This document shows positions 52,959 to 62,354 of a stretch of 64,000 nucleotides of DNA, piece after piece (the first letter of the stretch is position 1; every line of letters begins with the position of its first letter). Source of the stretch: Planktomarina sp. (GTDB lineage Bacteria > Pseudomonadota > Alphaproteobacteria > Rhodobacterales > Rhodobacteraceae); assembly GCA_020630595.1 (NCBI GenBank), contig JAHDBC010000009.1:1-64000 (forward strand), in the 5' to 3' direction. Position numbers and translations under genes: made by a program. The notes below the pieces were generated by a model that saw nothing but the letters and a program-made list of their open reading frames with translations, made no database searches and had not been told where the DNA came from.

Positions 52959-53096
52959 ATGATCCGTATGTGTGTCATCTTGGCGATGCTTATAGGCAGC
53001 CCCCCCAAGGCTGGCAAGACCACCCCAAAGGGGGCGTGGACCTTGGCCCCCGAAGGCGGCATTGTGCGGTTCAAAGCGCAGGGAACACAAAGATGA
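52959..53096 (+). CDS. Possible small exported protein, 45 residues
   Basis: MIRMCVILAMLIGSPPKAGK is followed by TTPKGAWTLAPEGGIVRFKAQGTQR. A short hydrophobic leader is followed by a small polar tail. Its stop overlaps the ATG of the next gene by 4 nt (ATGA), and a consensus -10 element lies just ahead of its ATG. It could be a real coupled leader gene or a coding accident. There is no Shine-Dalgarno site, so a leaderless transcript would be required. Confidence 0.4.
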   Translation: MIRMCVILAMLIGSPPKAGKTTPKGAWTLAPEGGIVRFKAQGTQR

Positions 53097-54241
53097 AAGT
53101 CGCAATTGCAGGGGCCGGAATTGGGGGGCTGGCGGCCGCCTGCCTGATGCATGACACCGGTCACGACGTCACCGTGTTTGACAAATTCGATACGCCCCGT
53201 CCGGTTGGATCGGGGTTGGTGATCCAACCCGTGGGTCAGGCGGTTCTGCACCGGATCGGCGCGCGCACGGCCGCCGTGAACCAAGGCGCCCCAATCCATC
53301 GCATGTCTGGGCAAAACGAACGGGGCCGGCACGTTTTGGATGTATCCTATGGGATCAAGAACGATGGCGTTTTCGGTCTGGGGATTCACCGGTCCAGCCT
53401 GTTTGATGTGCTGTTTGACGCCGTGAAATCCCGCGACATCCCTGTGATTGCGTCGTTCGAAGTGGCGCAGCGGGATGATCAGCAGCTGATTGCGCAGGGC
53501 GGCCAGCGCAGCGAACGGTTTGATCTTATCATCGATGCATTGGGGGCCGGTTCAACGCTTAGCCCGCTGAAGGCCAAGCCCCTGCCATTCGGTGCGGTGT
53601 GGGGCACGGTCGATTGGCCTGATACCGAATTGCCGCACGATCAGCTGTCACAACATTACACCGCTGCGCGTCACATGATTGGCGTCATGCCCTGCGGGAT
53701 GGGACGGGCGGCGGTATTTTGGTCCCTTCCCCGGGATGCACATCAGGCATTTCGAACGATGGGACTGGACGCATGGAAAAAGCAGGCGGTCGACATGTGG
53801 CCCGCCTTTGCACCCTTTGCCGCACAGATCACCAATCTGGATCAGCTGACATTCGCAGCCTACAGCCACGGGTCGTTGTCGCGCATGTGGTCGACAGGCA
53901 TGGCCCACATCGGCGATGCTGCGCACCGGGCAAGCCCGCAGCTGGGACAGGGTGCAAACATGGCGCTTTTGGACGCTGCCGCCCTAAGCCATGCCTGCAC
54001 ACTGGCACAAGGGAACGATGCGCTGAAACTGTATCGCACGATGCGGTGGCGTCATATCGCGGTGTACCAAATCATGTCGCGGGTGTTCACACCCATGTAT
54101 CAGTCGCAAAGCCCCCTGCCGCCCATGATCCGCGACACCGTCTTATTTCCATTATCCCGCGCACCTTTGGTGCCGCGCATCCTGACGCATCTGGTGCGGG
54201 GTGATCTGATCCGCCCGCTGGGACGGATCCGGCGGCGCTGA
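53093..54241 (+). CDS. FAD-dependent monooxygenase/oxidoreductase
   Basis: 382 residues. Rossmann FAD-binding GxGxxG (VAIAGAGIGGLAAACLMHDTGHDVTVFDKFD), the class A flavin hydroxylase motif GDAAHRASPQLGQGANMALLDAAALSHA, and a mid-protein substrate domain. This points to a flavin monooxygenase of the PHBH/UbiH superfamily (possibly salicylate-hydroxylase-like). The substrate is unknown. Start at 53093, overlapping the preceding small frame; its 3' end lies 3 bp from the convergent ycjF gene. Confidence 0.85.
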   Translation: MKVAIAGAGIGGLAAACLMHDTGHDVTVFDKFDTPRPVGSGLVIQPVGQAVLHRIGARTAAVNQGAPIHRMSGQNERGRHVLDVSYGIKNDGVFGLGIHRSSLFDVLFDAVKSRDIPVIASFEVAQRDDQQLIAQGGQRSERFDLIIDALGAGSTLSPLKAKPLPFGAVWGTVDWPDTELPHDQLSQHYTAARHMIGVMPCGMGRAAVFWSLPRDAHQAFRTMGLDAWKKQAVDMWPAFAPFAAQITNLDQLTFAAYSHGSLSRMWSTGMAHIGDAAHRASPQLGQGANMALLDAAALSHACTLAQGNDALKLYRTMRWRHIAVYQIMSRVFTPMYQSQSPLPPMIRDTVLFPLSRAPLVPRILTHLVRGDLIRPLGRIRRR

Positions 54242-54244
54242 CGG

Positions 54245-55246
54245 TCAGCCTTTGTCGGACGACCACAAACCCGTCAACGCCCGGCTTAAAACACCGGTCA
54301 CAGATGGCGGTTTGCCCTGCTGAAACGGGATCGGGCGGCACACTTCCATCGTTGCGACACCCACGCGGGCGGTCAGCGCCCCGTTGATCACACCTTCGCC
54401 GAAGCGCCGCGAAAACTTTGACAGGATCCCCCCACCGGCAACGCTTCCGATCAAATCATCGCCCACTGCAACAGCACCCGTCGCGACCAGATGCGTCAAC
54501 ACCGACCGGGTCAGGCGCAGACTTCCAAGGGTTCCCCCCCGGCCGCCATAAACTTCGGCGATCCCACGGATCATGCGCAAGTTGGCAGTCGCGGCCGTGA
54601 ACACATCGGCCAAGGCAATGGGGATCAACGCGGTCACTGTGGCCACTTGCCGGGTGGCGGTCTGAACTTTCTGCAGGGCCGCCGCATCAAGGGGGGACAA
54701 AAGCTGCGTTTCAGCCATGGCCAGCAGACCGTCGGCGTCAAACACATCACCTTTTTGGTCTTCGAATGATTTGCGACCCCATTCCGTGTCTGGGCGGTTG
54801 CGGTACATGCGCACCAGCTGATCTGTGACCACCCGCGCTTTGGCAAGATCCTGTTCGGTCAATGCAAGGGCCGCATCATGCTGCATCCGGTCAACACGGG
54901 CCAGCCGCATCAACGCCCGCAATTCTTTCAAAACGATCAGCAGACACACCAGAACAAAGGCCGCCAGCAAGCCCGTGACCACATATCCCAAAATGGGGTT
55001 CTGCGTGATCAAACCCGTAACATAGTTCCACGCTGCAACCGACACGATAAAGCCAATCAGCATGACCAAAAGACGCCAGAACCACCGCGCCAGAACGCTG
55101 GGTGGGCGCGCGGTTGCCAGCGCGACAGCCTGAAGCGGGGTTTCCGGCAGCGTTTGATCTGGCACCGGCGCGGCATCGACCGGGGATGGCGGAACATCAT
55201 CTTCCAGATCGACCACCACGGGCCCCTGCTGTTTTCGCTGTGTCAT
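54245..55246 (-). CDS. ycjF: YcjF/TIGR01620 family membrane protein
   Basis: 333 residues. An acidic, proline-rich N-terminus (about 1-50) precedes two membrane helices (about 58-78 and 83-103) and a long soluble helical region, matching the DUF697/TIGR01620 family. It is encoded directly after the YcjX-like ATPase with a 4-nt overlap, the conserved pairing in proteobacteria. Role uncertain, thought to be in envelope stress responses. Confidence 0.87.
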   Translation of the reverse strand: MTQRKQQGPVVVDLEDDVPPSPVDAAPVPDQTLPETPLQAVALATARPPSVLARWFWRLLVMLIGFIVSVAAWNYVTGLITQNPILGYVVTGLLAAFVLVCLLIVLKELRALMRLARVDRMQHDAALALTEQDLAKARVVTDQLVRMYRNRPDTEWGRKSFEDQKGDVFDADGLLAMAETQLLSPLDAAALQKVQTATRQVATVTALIPIALADVFTAATANLRMIRGIAEVYGGRGGTLGSLRLTRSVLTHLVATGAVAVGDDLIGSVAGGGILSKFSRRFGEGVINGALTARVGVATMEVCRPIPFQQGKPPSVTGVLSRALTGLWSSDKG

Positions 55247-56646
55247 AGTTTGTCACCAATCAGAAACTGAAGCGCCTTGTCCATGCGGATGTGTGGGGGA
55301 CCTTCGCCCGGGGGGATCGCCATGGCGGGCGGTCCAAATCGCATCGTCGCAAAACCCGGCCCGGACCATGTGTCGCCACCCTTGCGCGCCTCAGCCAACA
55401 AAGCGGATGGCGCATCGGGCAAATCCCCGGGGTAATAGGCGCGCGCCTTGCCGGTCGTCAGATCAATGCCCTGCACTGCGGGCAATCCATCGGCCACGGT
55501 GGTTTCGGTGGTCGTGCGCAGCGCCGCAATCGACATCGCCTGTGTCTTGGCCCCACTGAAATTCGCACGATCCCGGGCCACGGCAGTCATTTCCGACATC
55601 AACGCGCTAAGCGCTGGGTGTTGGCTGTGATGCAGATGATCCGCTTTCGTCGCTGCAAACAGGATACGATCCACGCGTTTGCCCAGAAGGATTTCGTTCA
55701 AAAACCCATTCCGCCCTGGGCGAAACGACGTCAGGATATCGGCCATGGCCGTTTCCAGATCCGCCACCGCCTCTGGCCCATTGGACAGCGCCTTTAAAAC
55801 GTCCACCAGGACGATCTGACGGTCAATCTTTGAAAAATGGTCCCGAAAGAAGGGGCGCACCACACGCGCCTTGTACGCTTCAAAACGTCTTGCCATTTCG
55901 GCACGCAGTGATTTGCGCGGGGACGGACCGTCCGGCAAAGGGGCAAAGGTCAGAACGGGCGATCCGGCCAGATCACCGGGCAACAAGAAACGGCCCGGTG
56001 TGCAGTTCGCAAACCCGTTTTGCCGCGCAGTCTGCAAATATTGGGCATATGTGCTGGCCAGTTTGCCCGCTGTCACATCATCGAATGCCTGACTGCCATC
56101 GACATCGGACAGGGTGGCCCAGAATGCCTGTGCTTCGGACCGCTTTTTGGCCTGATCCAGCGCTTGCGCCGCCCAATCATCATAGGATTTGTCCAGCAAC
56201 CCCAAATCCAAAAGCCATTCACCGGGGTAGTCGATGATATCGATGTGCAGCGTTTGCGGCCCCTGCAAACCGCCCAACAGACCAGATGGCCTGACCCGAA
56301 GCGACAGGCGAAGTTCGCTAACGGTGCGTGTGCTGTCAGGCCAAGATGGCGACGGGCCGATCATCGCATCCAGATGTGTTTCATAATCAAATCGGGCGAC
56401 CGTGTCATCGGGCTGGGGCTGCAGGTATGCTGCCTGAATGGCCCCGTTGGCTGCCGCCAGCAGCTGGGGCATGCGCCCGCGGTTCAACATGTTGGCGACC
56501 AATGATGTGATGAAGACGGTTTTTCCGGCACGTGACAGCCCCGTCACCCCCAACCGGATCACCGGGTCTGTAAACAGCCCACCAATCGCTGACGCTGTGC
56601 CACCGACACTGCGGGTAACGATATCAGTTGTTGTACGCAAAACCAT
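55243..56646 (-). CDS. ycjX: YcjX-family P-loop NTPase (DUF463)
   Basis: 467 residues from the ATG at 56646, chosen for its AGAAGGG ribosome site (an upstream ATG at 56676 has none). Walker A VTGLSRAGKTVFITSL (about 33-48) and a Walker B-like VDVLKAL/IVLVDV region are seen, typical of the DUF463 GTPase-like family. Pairs with YcjF. Confidence 0.88.
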   Translation of the reverse strand: MVLRTTTDIVTRSVGGTASAIGGLFTDPVIRLGVTGLSRAGKTVFITSLVANMLNRGRMPQLLAAANGAIQAAYLQPQPDDTVARFDYETHLDAMIGPSPSWPDSTRTVSELRLSLRVRPSGLLGGLQGPQTLHIDIIDYPGEWLLDLGLLDKSYDDWAAQALDQAKKRSEAQAFWATLSDVDGSQAFDDVTAGKLASTYAQYLQTARQNGFANCTPGRFLLPGDLAGSPVLTFAPLPDGPSPRKSLRAEMARRFEAYKARVVRPFFRDHFSKIDRQIVLVDVLKALSNGPEAVADLETAMADILTSFRPGRNGFLNEILLGKRVDRILFAATKADHLHHSQHPALSALMSEMTAVARDRANFSGAKTQAMSIAALRTTTETTVADGLPAVQGIDLTTGKARAYYPGDLPDAPSALLAEARKGGDTWSGPGFATMRFGPPAMAIPPGEGPPHIRMDKALQFLIGDKL

Positions 56647-56759
56647 GGGCGGCCCTTCTGTGTGCCGCCCAGACATATGAACACATGGCCCGCCTGACTA
56701 GTCCGGCTGGGACAACGCAACCGCTTTTCCCCGCTGGATGCATCGTATAGGCAGCACCC

Positions 56760-57530
56760 ATGCCACGCTTTGCCTTGAAAATTGAATACAACGGAACTGG
56801 TTTTTCCGGATGGCAACGCCAATCCGATCAGACGACTGTGCAGGGCGAAATCGAAAACGCTTTGCAGCGGTTGGAACCCGATGTCCCATCCATCGCGGCC
56901 GCCGGGCGGACAGATGCCGGGGTGCACGCGTTGGGGCAGGTTGCGCATTGCGACATGGTGAAAGACTGGGACCCAAATCGGTTGATGGGGGCCCTGAATT
57001 ACCACTTGAAGGCGCATGCCATTTCCATTGTGGCCTGTGCCCGCGTCGCACCCGATTGGCATGCCCGTTTCGATGCAACCGAACGCCAATACCGGTTTCG
57101 CCTCGTGTGCCGCCGCGCCCCGGTGACCCATGACGCGCGGCTGGTGTGGCAGGTGGGGCATGGCCTTGATCTGAAAGCGATGCAGGACGGTGCAGCACAT
57201 CTGATCGGCTTGCATGACTTTACAACATTCCGATCCGTGATGTGCCAATCCAAAAGCCCTGTCAAAACGCTGGACGAAATATCAATCGTTCAAGCGGACT
57301 ACCCGGGTGGGCAGGAATTCACCTTTTTCTTGCGGGCGCGCAGTTTTTTGCACAATCAGGTGCGCAGCATCGTGGGCAGCCTGGAACGTGTGGGGGCAGG
57401 ATCGTGGGACCCCGATCGGATGCGCACCGCACTTGAAGCCGCCGACCGCAGCGCCTGCGGGCCAGTTTGCCCGCCACAGGGATTGTACCTGTCGCACGTC
57501 GTCTATCAGGATGATCCATTCATCGGCTGA
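56760..57530 (+). CDS. truA: tRNA pseudouridine(38-40) synthase
   Basis: 256 residues. [17 protein letters not shown] and [18 protein letters not shown] with the catalytic Asp in RTDAGVH, plus [11 protein letters not shown]. It makes pseudouridine at positions 38-40 in many tRNAs. The stop directly abuts the stop of the convergent DUF3726-like gene (no gap). Confidence 0.96.
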   Translation: MPRFALKIEYNGTGFSGWQRQSDQTTVQGEIENALQRLEPDVPSIAAAGRTDAGVHALGQVAHCDMVKDWDPNRLMGALNYHLKAHAISIVACARVAPDWHARFDATERQYRFRLVCRRAPVTHDARLVWQVGHGLDLKAMQDGAAHLIGLHDFTTFRSVMCQSKSPVKTLDEISIVQADYPGGQEFTFFLRARSFLHNQVRSIVGSLERVGAGSWDPDRMRTALEAADRSACGPVCPPQGLYLSHVVYQDDPFIG

Positions 57531-58055
57531 TCAATCATTGTCGTTCAAACCAGCCCCAGCACCACTGACGCGGGCATGATCCGATTCCGGGACGTATGTC
57601 TGTTTCGCAAAATGGTTCAGCCGCCGCCATGTATCGGCATCGACCGAAACCCGTTGCATGCGGGGCAGGCCATGATCTGGCCCCTGCGCGATGCACACAC
57701 CCCTGTCCGATGATTCAATCGCCCATCCCCAAACCGCCGACAACGCGGCTGAAGCAGACCCATCTGGGACAGGGGACAGGCTGACAGGTGCGCCCCCGGC
57801 TGAAACGGCATCGTGTATCACCGGTGCATCGCGCCAGATGTTCACATTGGCAAACACAGGCGCATCGTCATCGAATGTCGCTGTCAACGGCGGCGTTTCA
57901 GCCTCCATCGCGGTGGCAAGATTTTCAAGCGCCGGCAATGATCCGGCACGCGCCACGGTTTCCGCGCCAAACTGTCCCGCGCTCAGCGGGAATCCCGCGC
58001 CGCGCATGGCTTTTAACACCATGGCAAAGATTTCGCTGCCGGACCGATCGATCAT
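57531..58055 (-). CDS. DUF3726-like hypothetical protein
   Basis: 174 residues from the ATG at 58055, which overlaps the upstream stop as ATGA (an ATG at 58061 is also possible). The start (MIDRSGSEIFAMVLKAMRGAGFPLSAGQ) has the N-E-I ... KAARGAG-like pattern of DUF3726 proteins, a family of unknown function. No signal peptide or membrane segment. Last gene of a block with the 548-residue protein and the M19-like protein. Confidence 0.7.
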   Translation of the reverse strand: MIDRSGSEIFAMVLKAMRGAGFPLSAGQFGAETVARAGSLPALENLATAMEAETPPLTATFDDDAPVFANVNIWRDAPVIHDAVSAGGAPVSLSPVPDGSASAALSAVWGWAIESSDRGVCIAQGPDHGLPRMQRVSVDADTWRRLNHFAKQTYVPESDHARVSGAGAGLNDND

Positions 58056-59698
58056 TGACATGGCGCAAACGTGGACAGCCAGATTTGATCATCCATCGCC
58101 CCGCTGGCAATATCATCTGCCAACGGTGCGCCCTGCCCCAGCGCGATGCGGGTCCACAGCTTGGATTTCGGATCAAATTTGGTCGCCCCAAAAAACGACA
58201 GCTTGCAGCGCAACATATCGATTGGCTGCGTGGTTTCGCAGATCAGGTTGTTGCGAATATCGGCATAGGGCCGGGTCTGCAGACGCTGAACCCGTTCTGC
58301 GGCATCGCGGTGGCGCGGGTGTTGCGCCAGAAACCGCCACAACGGGCCATCCGCATCGGCCAAATCACGGGAAAGTTCTGCGATCCGTCGTGCCACATCC
58401 AGTGGCGATTCACGGTCAGCCCCCGGTTCCGCATAGCGTTGACCAATCCGCGGTTCGAGCTTTGATTGAGATACATACCAAAACTGCGCGCTGTCATTTG
58501 GCGCATCGTAATCAGGGGCAGTGGCGAAATCACAGGCGGCTTCGATCAGCGCACGCATCGCAGCGCAACTGACCCCCGCATCAAGACGCTGGCTGCCATC
58601 ACCGCATAAATCAGTGGCAACAGTTGCACTGGGATCAACCAGCGCTTCGATGATCCACGCGATGGCAAGTTCTTCGAAATCTGATGTGGGCGCAGACCGG
58701 ATGATATCTTCCAAATCCAGCGCACCCGCGGTGCGCGCGCCATTCAACATGCGCACCATCGCCGCCCAATCGCCGCGCAACGCAACAATCCTGTCTTGGT
58801 GTTCAGGATCAGGCACATTCCATTCCAGCAAATGCTGCATCGCGCGCCGGGCCAGATGCGTCAGTCGCACAAGATCAGCATCGTCCAATTCCGTTTGAAG
58901 GGCACGGGCCAGATGCGTTTCGCGGGTATGGATCCATGCGTGGATCAGATCAGGGTGCGATACCAGAAATGGTGCCATCCCCAGACCAGTGGAATTGCCG
59001 ACGCCCAGCGCCCGTTTCAATCCCACAGGCAGCGTGCCCCGCCCCACATGTTCCACCAGATCAAACGTGAAATGGCGGATCAGCCAGACGGTCAACATTT
59101 CAGCCATGAACGGTGCGGCCAAATCGGGACGGTCCGCGTAACTGTCACGGTCGGCCAACCCGAATTTGCCATTGCCATATACCGCTGTCGTGCGCATCAG
59201 ATATCCGGTTTGCACATAATCGGACGGATCAATCGGGCGGCCCGTCTGCAGCGCATCAACAGTTGCCGCAAAAAGGCGCACGGATTTGTTCGCGCGGGAC
59301 AGGCAAAGGTCTGTGGCCGCGAAACGCCCGGCTTCTTGTTTCGGGGCGTTTTCGGCAAGGCGGTCGCATTCCTGGTCGTCTGGAACGCCATCATACAAAA
59401 CGAAGGCTGCATCCCATGCCTCTGCAATGACGCGGTCGGTGCGTTGCGAAGGGTCCAGCGGCTGTGACGTCGCAAACAGGCTGTAGTCCCGCCCCCCCAA
59501 AGACACGCTATAGACGGCTGTGCCATAGCCGTCGGCATCAAGGTTAAATCGGTGTCGGATCACCGGGGATTTGTCGCGCGCCAATTGGCGCATCATCAGC
59601 CGCATGAAGCTGATCTTTGTTGGAAACATCGCCCCCATCTGGGACAGACGCATCACATGGGATGCCGGGCGCAAATCGATGGACAACAAATCTTTCAT
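58052..59698 (-). CDS. Unrecognised 548-residue cytoplasmic protein
   Basis: I do not recognise the family. The protein is soluble, rich in helical segments, with no signal peptide or membrane helix. Notable features: a basic N-terminus (SFMRLMMRQLARDKSPVIRHRFNLDADGYG), FTFDLVEHVGRGTLPVGLKRALGVGNSTGLGMAPFLVSHPDLIHAWI and several His/Arg/Trp clusters. It overlaps the M19-like gene upstream and the DUF3726-like gene downstream by 4 nt each, so all three are probably made together and may act in one pathway. Confidence 0.7.
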   Translation of the reverse strand: MKDLLSIDLRPASHVMRLSQMGAMFPTKISFMRLMMRQLARDKSPVIRHRFNLDADGYGTAVYSVSLGGRDYSLFATSQPLDPSQRTDRVIAEAWDAAFVLYDGVPDDQECDRLAENAPKQEAGRFAATDLCLSRANKSVRLFAATVDALQTGRPIDPSDYVQTGYLMRTTAVYGNGKFGLADRDSYADRPDLAAPFMAEMLTVWLIRHFTFDLVEHVGRGTLPVGLKRALGVGNSTGLGMAPFLVSHPDLIHAWIHTRETHLARALQTELDDADLVRLTHLARRAMQHLLEWNVPDPEHQDRIVALRGDWAAMVRMLNGARTAGALDLEDIIRSAPTSDFEELAIAWIIEALVDPSATVATDLCGDGSQRLDAGVSCAAMRALIEAACDFATAPDYDAPNDSAQFWYVSQSKLEPRIGQRYAEPGADRESPLDVARRIAELSRDLADADGPLWRFLAQHPRHRDAAERVQRLQTRPYADIRNNLICETTQPIDMLRCKLSFFGATKFDPKSKLWTRIALGQGAPLADDIASGAMDDQIWLSTFAPCQ

Positions 59699-60645
59699 GC
59701 GGGTTCCAGTGCAGATTCCAAAAACCGTTCCCAGTTGTTACCCATGATGCCGTCAACCTGTTGTCCTGTCAGGCCCGCATGCGACAACCCTGACGCCAAA
59801 CCCGGAAAATCGCGGTTGTCCGTGAACCAGTCGGGTTGTTGGGGAAACACCGCCGCAGGCACCGGCGTTTTGCGCCAATGCCCATTGCGCATCCAATTCA
59901 CGACGCTGTCGGGCTGGTCTTGGCACAGATCCGATCCGATTCCGAAATGATTGCCAAAACGGGTCACACAGTCCGCCGCCATCGTTGCAAATGTCGCCAA
60001 GCTGCAGGCAGACCCATCTTTCAGATGGTGCGGATACAGGCTGAACCCGACCATCCCACCTTTTGACGTGACGGTCTGAATCAGATCATCGGAGATATTG
60101 CGGGGCACGGGATGCCATGCATGGGGATTGGCGTGTGTCACGGCGACGGGGCGGTTCGACACCTGTGCGACATCCATCGCGGTTTGCGACCCCGCGTGGG
60201 ACAAATCAATCACCATGCCGACCCGGTTCATTTCCGCAACACATTCGCGGCCAAAGTCGGTCAACCCGCTGTCTTGGGTTTCAAAACATCCTGCGCCCAA
60301 AAGGGACTGCTGATTGTAGGTGATCTGGCAAAATCGGATGCCGGCTTGAACCAGCAATTCGACGCGCCCCAGATCCGCCGAAAACGCCAGTGGGTTTTGC
60401 AATCCGAACATGATGGCGGTGCGACCAGCCTTGTTTGCCGCACGCACATCCTGCACAGACGTGGCCCGTGCAATCAGGTCGCTGTTGGCTTCCAGATGCT
60501 TGTTCCAATCGGACAGATTTTGAAGCACCCCATGAAAATCTTCATGGTAGCCCACGGTGATATGAACAAGGTCCAACTGCCCTGCGCGCATCTGTTCGAA
60601 AACCTTGCGCGACGGGGCGACATATTGAAGTGCGTCGATAAACAT
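59695..60645 (-). CDS. Divergent M19 (membrane dipeptidase) family protein
   Basis: 316 residues from the ATG at 60645 (MFIDALQYVAPSR; a longer frame starts at 60675 without a ribosome site). The TIM-barrel M19 landmarks GIRFCQITYNQ, VIDLSHAG, VAVTHANPHAWHPVPRNISDD and GIGSDL are recognisable. Of the usual zinc ligands, the N-terminal H-x-D is absent and the bridging Glu is Gln (MFGLQN), while the two later His are kept. It may use a different metal site or have a new substrate, rather than being a standard dipeptidase. Confidence 0.78.
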   Translation of the reverse strand: MFIDALQYVAPSRKVFEQMRAGQLDLVHITVGYHEDFHGVLQNLSDWNKHLEANSDLIARATSVQDVRAANKAGRTAIMFGLQNPLAFSADLGRVELLVQAGIRFCQITYNQQSLLGAGCFETQDSGLTDFGRECVAEMNRVGMVIDLSHAGSQTAMDVAQVSNRPVAVTHANPHAWHPVPRNISDDLIQTVTSKGGMVGFSLYPHHLKDGSACSLATFATMAADCVTRFGNHFGIGSDLCQDQPDSVVNWMRNGHWRKTPVPAAVFPQQPDWFTDNRDFPGLASGLSHAGLTGQQVDGIMGNNWERFLESALEPA

Positions 60646-60699
60646 GGCGCCACCCTGCCCGGGAATTTCGGCCATGACAACGGCGGATACCGCGCTTTG

Positions 60700-61659
60700 T
60701 CAGATGTTCCCAATTTCCAGAAATGCCTGCTGCAAGATATTTCCGAAATCTTCGGCATAGCGTTTGTTGGGCGATCCATCTGCAATCGCAAGAAACACAC
60801 TTCGATTGCGCCAAACACGGCGCTGGGATGCGACCTGAAGAACGCCTGCCTTGACGTCTGCGGCAAATAGCGGTGCCAATCCCACCCCCACGCCGCGCCC
60901 GGCCCGCAAGGCTTTCAAATACGTGCTGAAGCTTCGATATGGCGCTTTGTCGATGCCAGGCAAAACGGTGTCTGGATCAATGCCCAAAAAGCCTTGCCAA
61001 TCCTGTGTGTGATCCGGGTGGGCCAGTGACAACAACGGTTCTGCCATCAGCGATTTTGTGTCGAACCCGTCTTTTGGGACCGGATACCTGTTTCCGCAGA
61101 CGGCGATAACCTCTTCGCCAAACAGGGCATCACATTCATACCCCGGAAGGGCGGATTTCCCCAGATAGCACAACACATCCGGCGGGGTATTCTGTGCCTC
61201 TTGGCTGGTGACAAAGTTCAGTTCAGCGCCAAGTCCCCGCAATTCATTCAAGTATGGTTGCAACAAACCCGCCAAACCCCAAATCTGAAGCGAAATGTTG
61301 ATCCGCGGCACATCGCTGGCAATCGGCGCGTCCATCGCAGGGCCCATAAGCGCGGCTGCGCCCAGTTGTATGTCGCGCAAGGGATCTTTGACGCCATCAT
61401 AAAGCCGCTGACCCAATTCCGTCAGCGTCAGCTTGCCGGGGGCACCTTGAAACAGGGGGGCGCCCAGCAACCCTTCCAACCGGGCCATTTGCTGGGTCAT
61501 CTGGCTTTGCGGCAGACACTGGACAGTGGCCGCGTGGGACATCGATTTGTGCTGCGCCACCCCCAGAAAAGAAACCAGCAAATGAGGCGGAATGGATCTG
61601 GGCGCATCAACACGGTGGTTGGACCCCAAAGGTGCCGGTTGCGACAGGTGGTTTGACAT
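60700..61659 (-). CDS. LysR family transcriptional regulator
   Basis: 319 residues. The HTH (LLVSFLGVAQHKSMSHAATVQCLPQSQMTQQMARLEGLLGAPLFQ) follows a ~25-residue N-terminal extension unusual for LysR proteins. The effector domain is typical (VGLAPLFAADVKAGVLQ). AAAGGGGA fixes the ATG at 61659. It lies inside the block on the same strand rather than divergently, and probably regulates it. Confidence 0.87.
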   Translation of the reverse strand: MSNHLSQPAPLGSNHRVDAPRSIPPHLLVSFLGVAQHKSMSHAATVQCLPQSQMTQQMARLEGLLGAPLFQGAPGKLTLTELGQRLYDGVKDPLRDIQLGAAALMGPAMDAPIASDVPRINISLQIWGLAGLLQPYLNELRGLGAELNFVTSQEAQNTPPDVLCYLGKSALPGYECDALFGEEVIAVCGNRYPVPKDGFDTKSLMAEPLLSLAHPDHTQDWQGFLGIDPDTVLPGIDKAPYRSFSTYLKALRAGRGVGVGLAPLFAADVKAGVLQVASQRRVWRNRSVFLAIADGSPNKRYAEDFGNILQQAFLEIGNI

Positions 61660-61685
61660 CAGTGTCCCCTTTTTCAAAAGCGTCT

Positions 61686-62258
61686 TTATGGCAGCCTGAA
61701 ACCAGTATTTTCGCCCGCGTCCTGAAGGCGATTGCCATAAATCAGCAAAAATTCATCAATGCGATCAGCTGTTTGCGATACAGCCTGCCCCGGCCCATCG
61801 GATCCTGTCTGATCTTCCATCGCGTGCAAATATGCAGACAAATTGGTTAAAGGCAGGAAAACATCTTCGATGGTGGAACCAGTTTTTTCCACCACCGGCT
61901 TTTGCAGAAAATCGGCCGTTTCATTGAACCCAACGCGAAGTTCCAGTTCAATCGTGCCATCGCTGTGATGCTGACCCCGCAGGTTTTCAAACTGAAGATG
62001 CGGAAGACGTGCGAAGAAATTTGGTGCAGACATGTCCCCCGTCTGCCCCGGTTCACCCACACATCGTTTTGCCAGGTTCGTGACAAGAACAAGAAGATCA
62101 TCACGAACCACGGACGGTGCCGCCCATGACCATGAAAACGTAAATTTGCAGGTGTGCGTGTCTGCCAAAATTTCAAGTTGATCTAAAGTTGGATCCTTTT
62201 GATCAAAGACAGTGAATTGGCAGGTCAAGCGCGCCCAGTGCTTTGCCCCGTACATCAT
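61686..62258 (-). CDS. Hypothetical protein, 190 residues
   Basis: Not recognised. It is predicted cytoplasmic and beta-rich in the middle (CKFTFSWSWAAPSVVRDDLLVLVTNLAKRC; HLQFENLRGQHHSDGTIELELRVGF), with an AGAGGGG ribosome site 9 nt before the ATG. It lies between the sulfatase and the LysR regulator on the same strand, 26 bp before the latter. Confidence 0.6.
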   Translation of the reverse strand: MMYGAKHWARLTCQFTVFDQKDPTLDQLEILADTHTCKFTFSWSWAAPSVVRDDLLVLVTNLAKRCVGEPGQTGDMSAPNFFARLPHLQFENLRGQHHSDGTIELELRVGFNETADFLQKPVVEKTGSTIEDVFLPLTNLSAYLHAMEDQTGSDGPGQAVSQTADRIDEFLLIYGNRLQDAGENTGFRLP

Positions 62259-62354
62259 TGCATTGGTCCCCTCTATGCTGATGGGGAACGCATAGACCAG
62301 AAAGTCCTAATGCAGGTTTAACAAGACACCGAAAGATACAATTGGCACCAATGC

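Noticed and set aside
52358-53092. Long N-terminal extension of the FAD monooxygenase frame
   Set aside because: The upstream part is antisense to ileS and lacks domain features; the Rossmann GxGxxG begins a few residues after the ATG at 53093.
60645-60675. Frameshift or truncation at the M19-like gene start
   Set aside because: The shorter start gives a sequence consistent with the subgroup (FIDALQY start); the missing H-x-D seems to be a real subfamily trait rather than a lost N-terminus.
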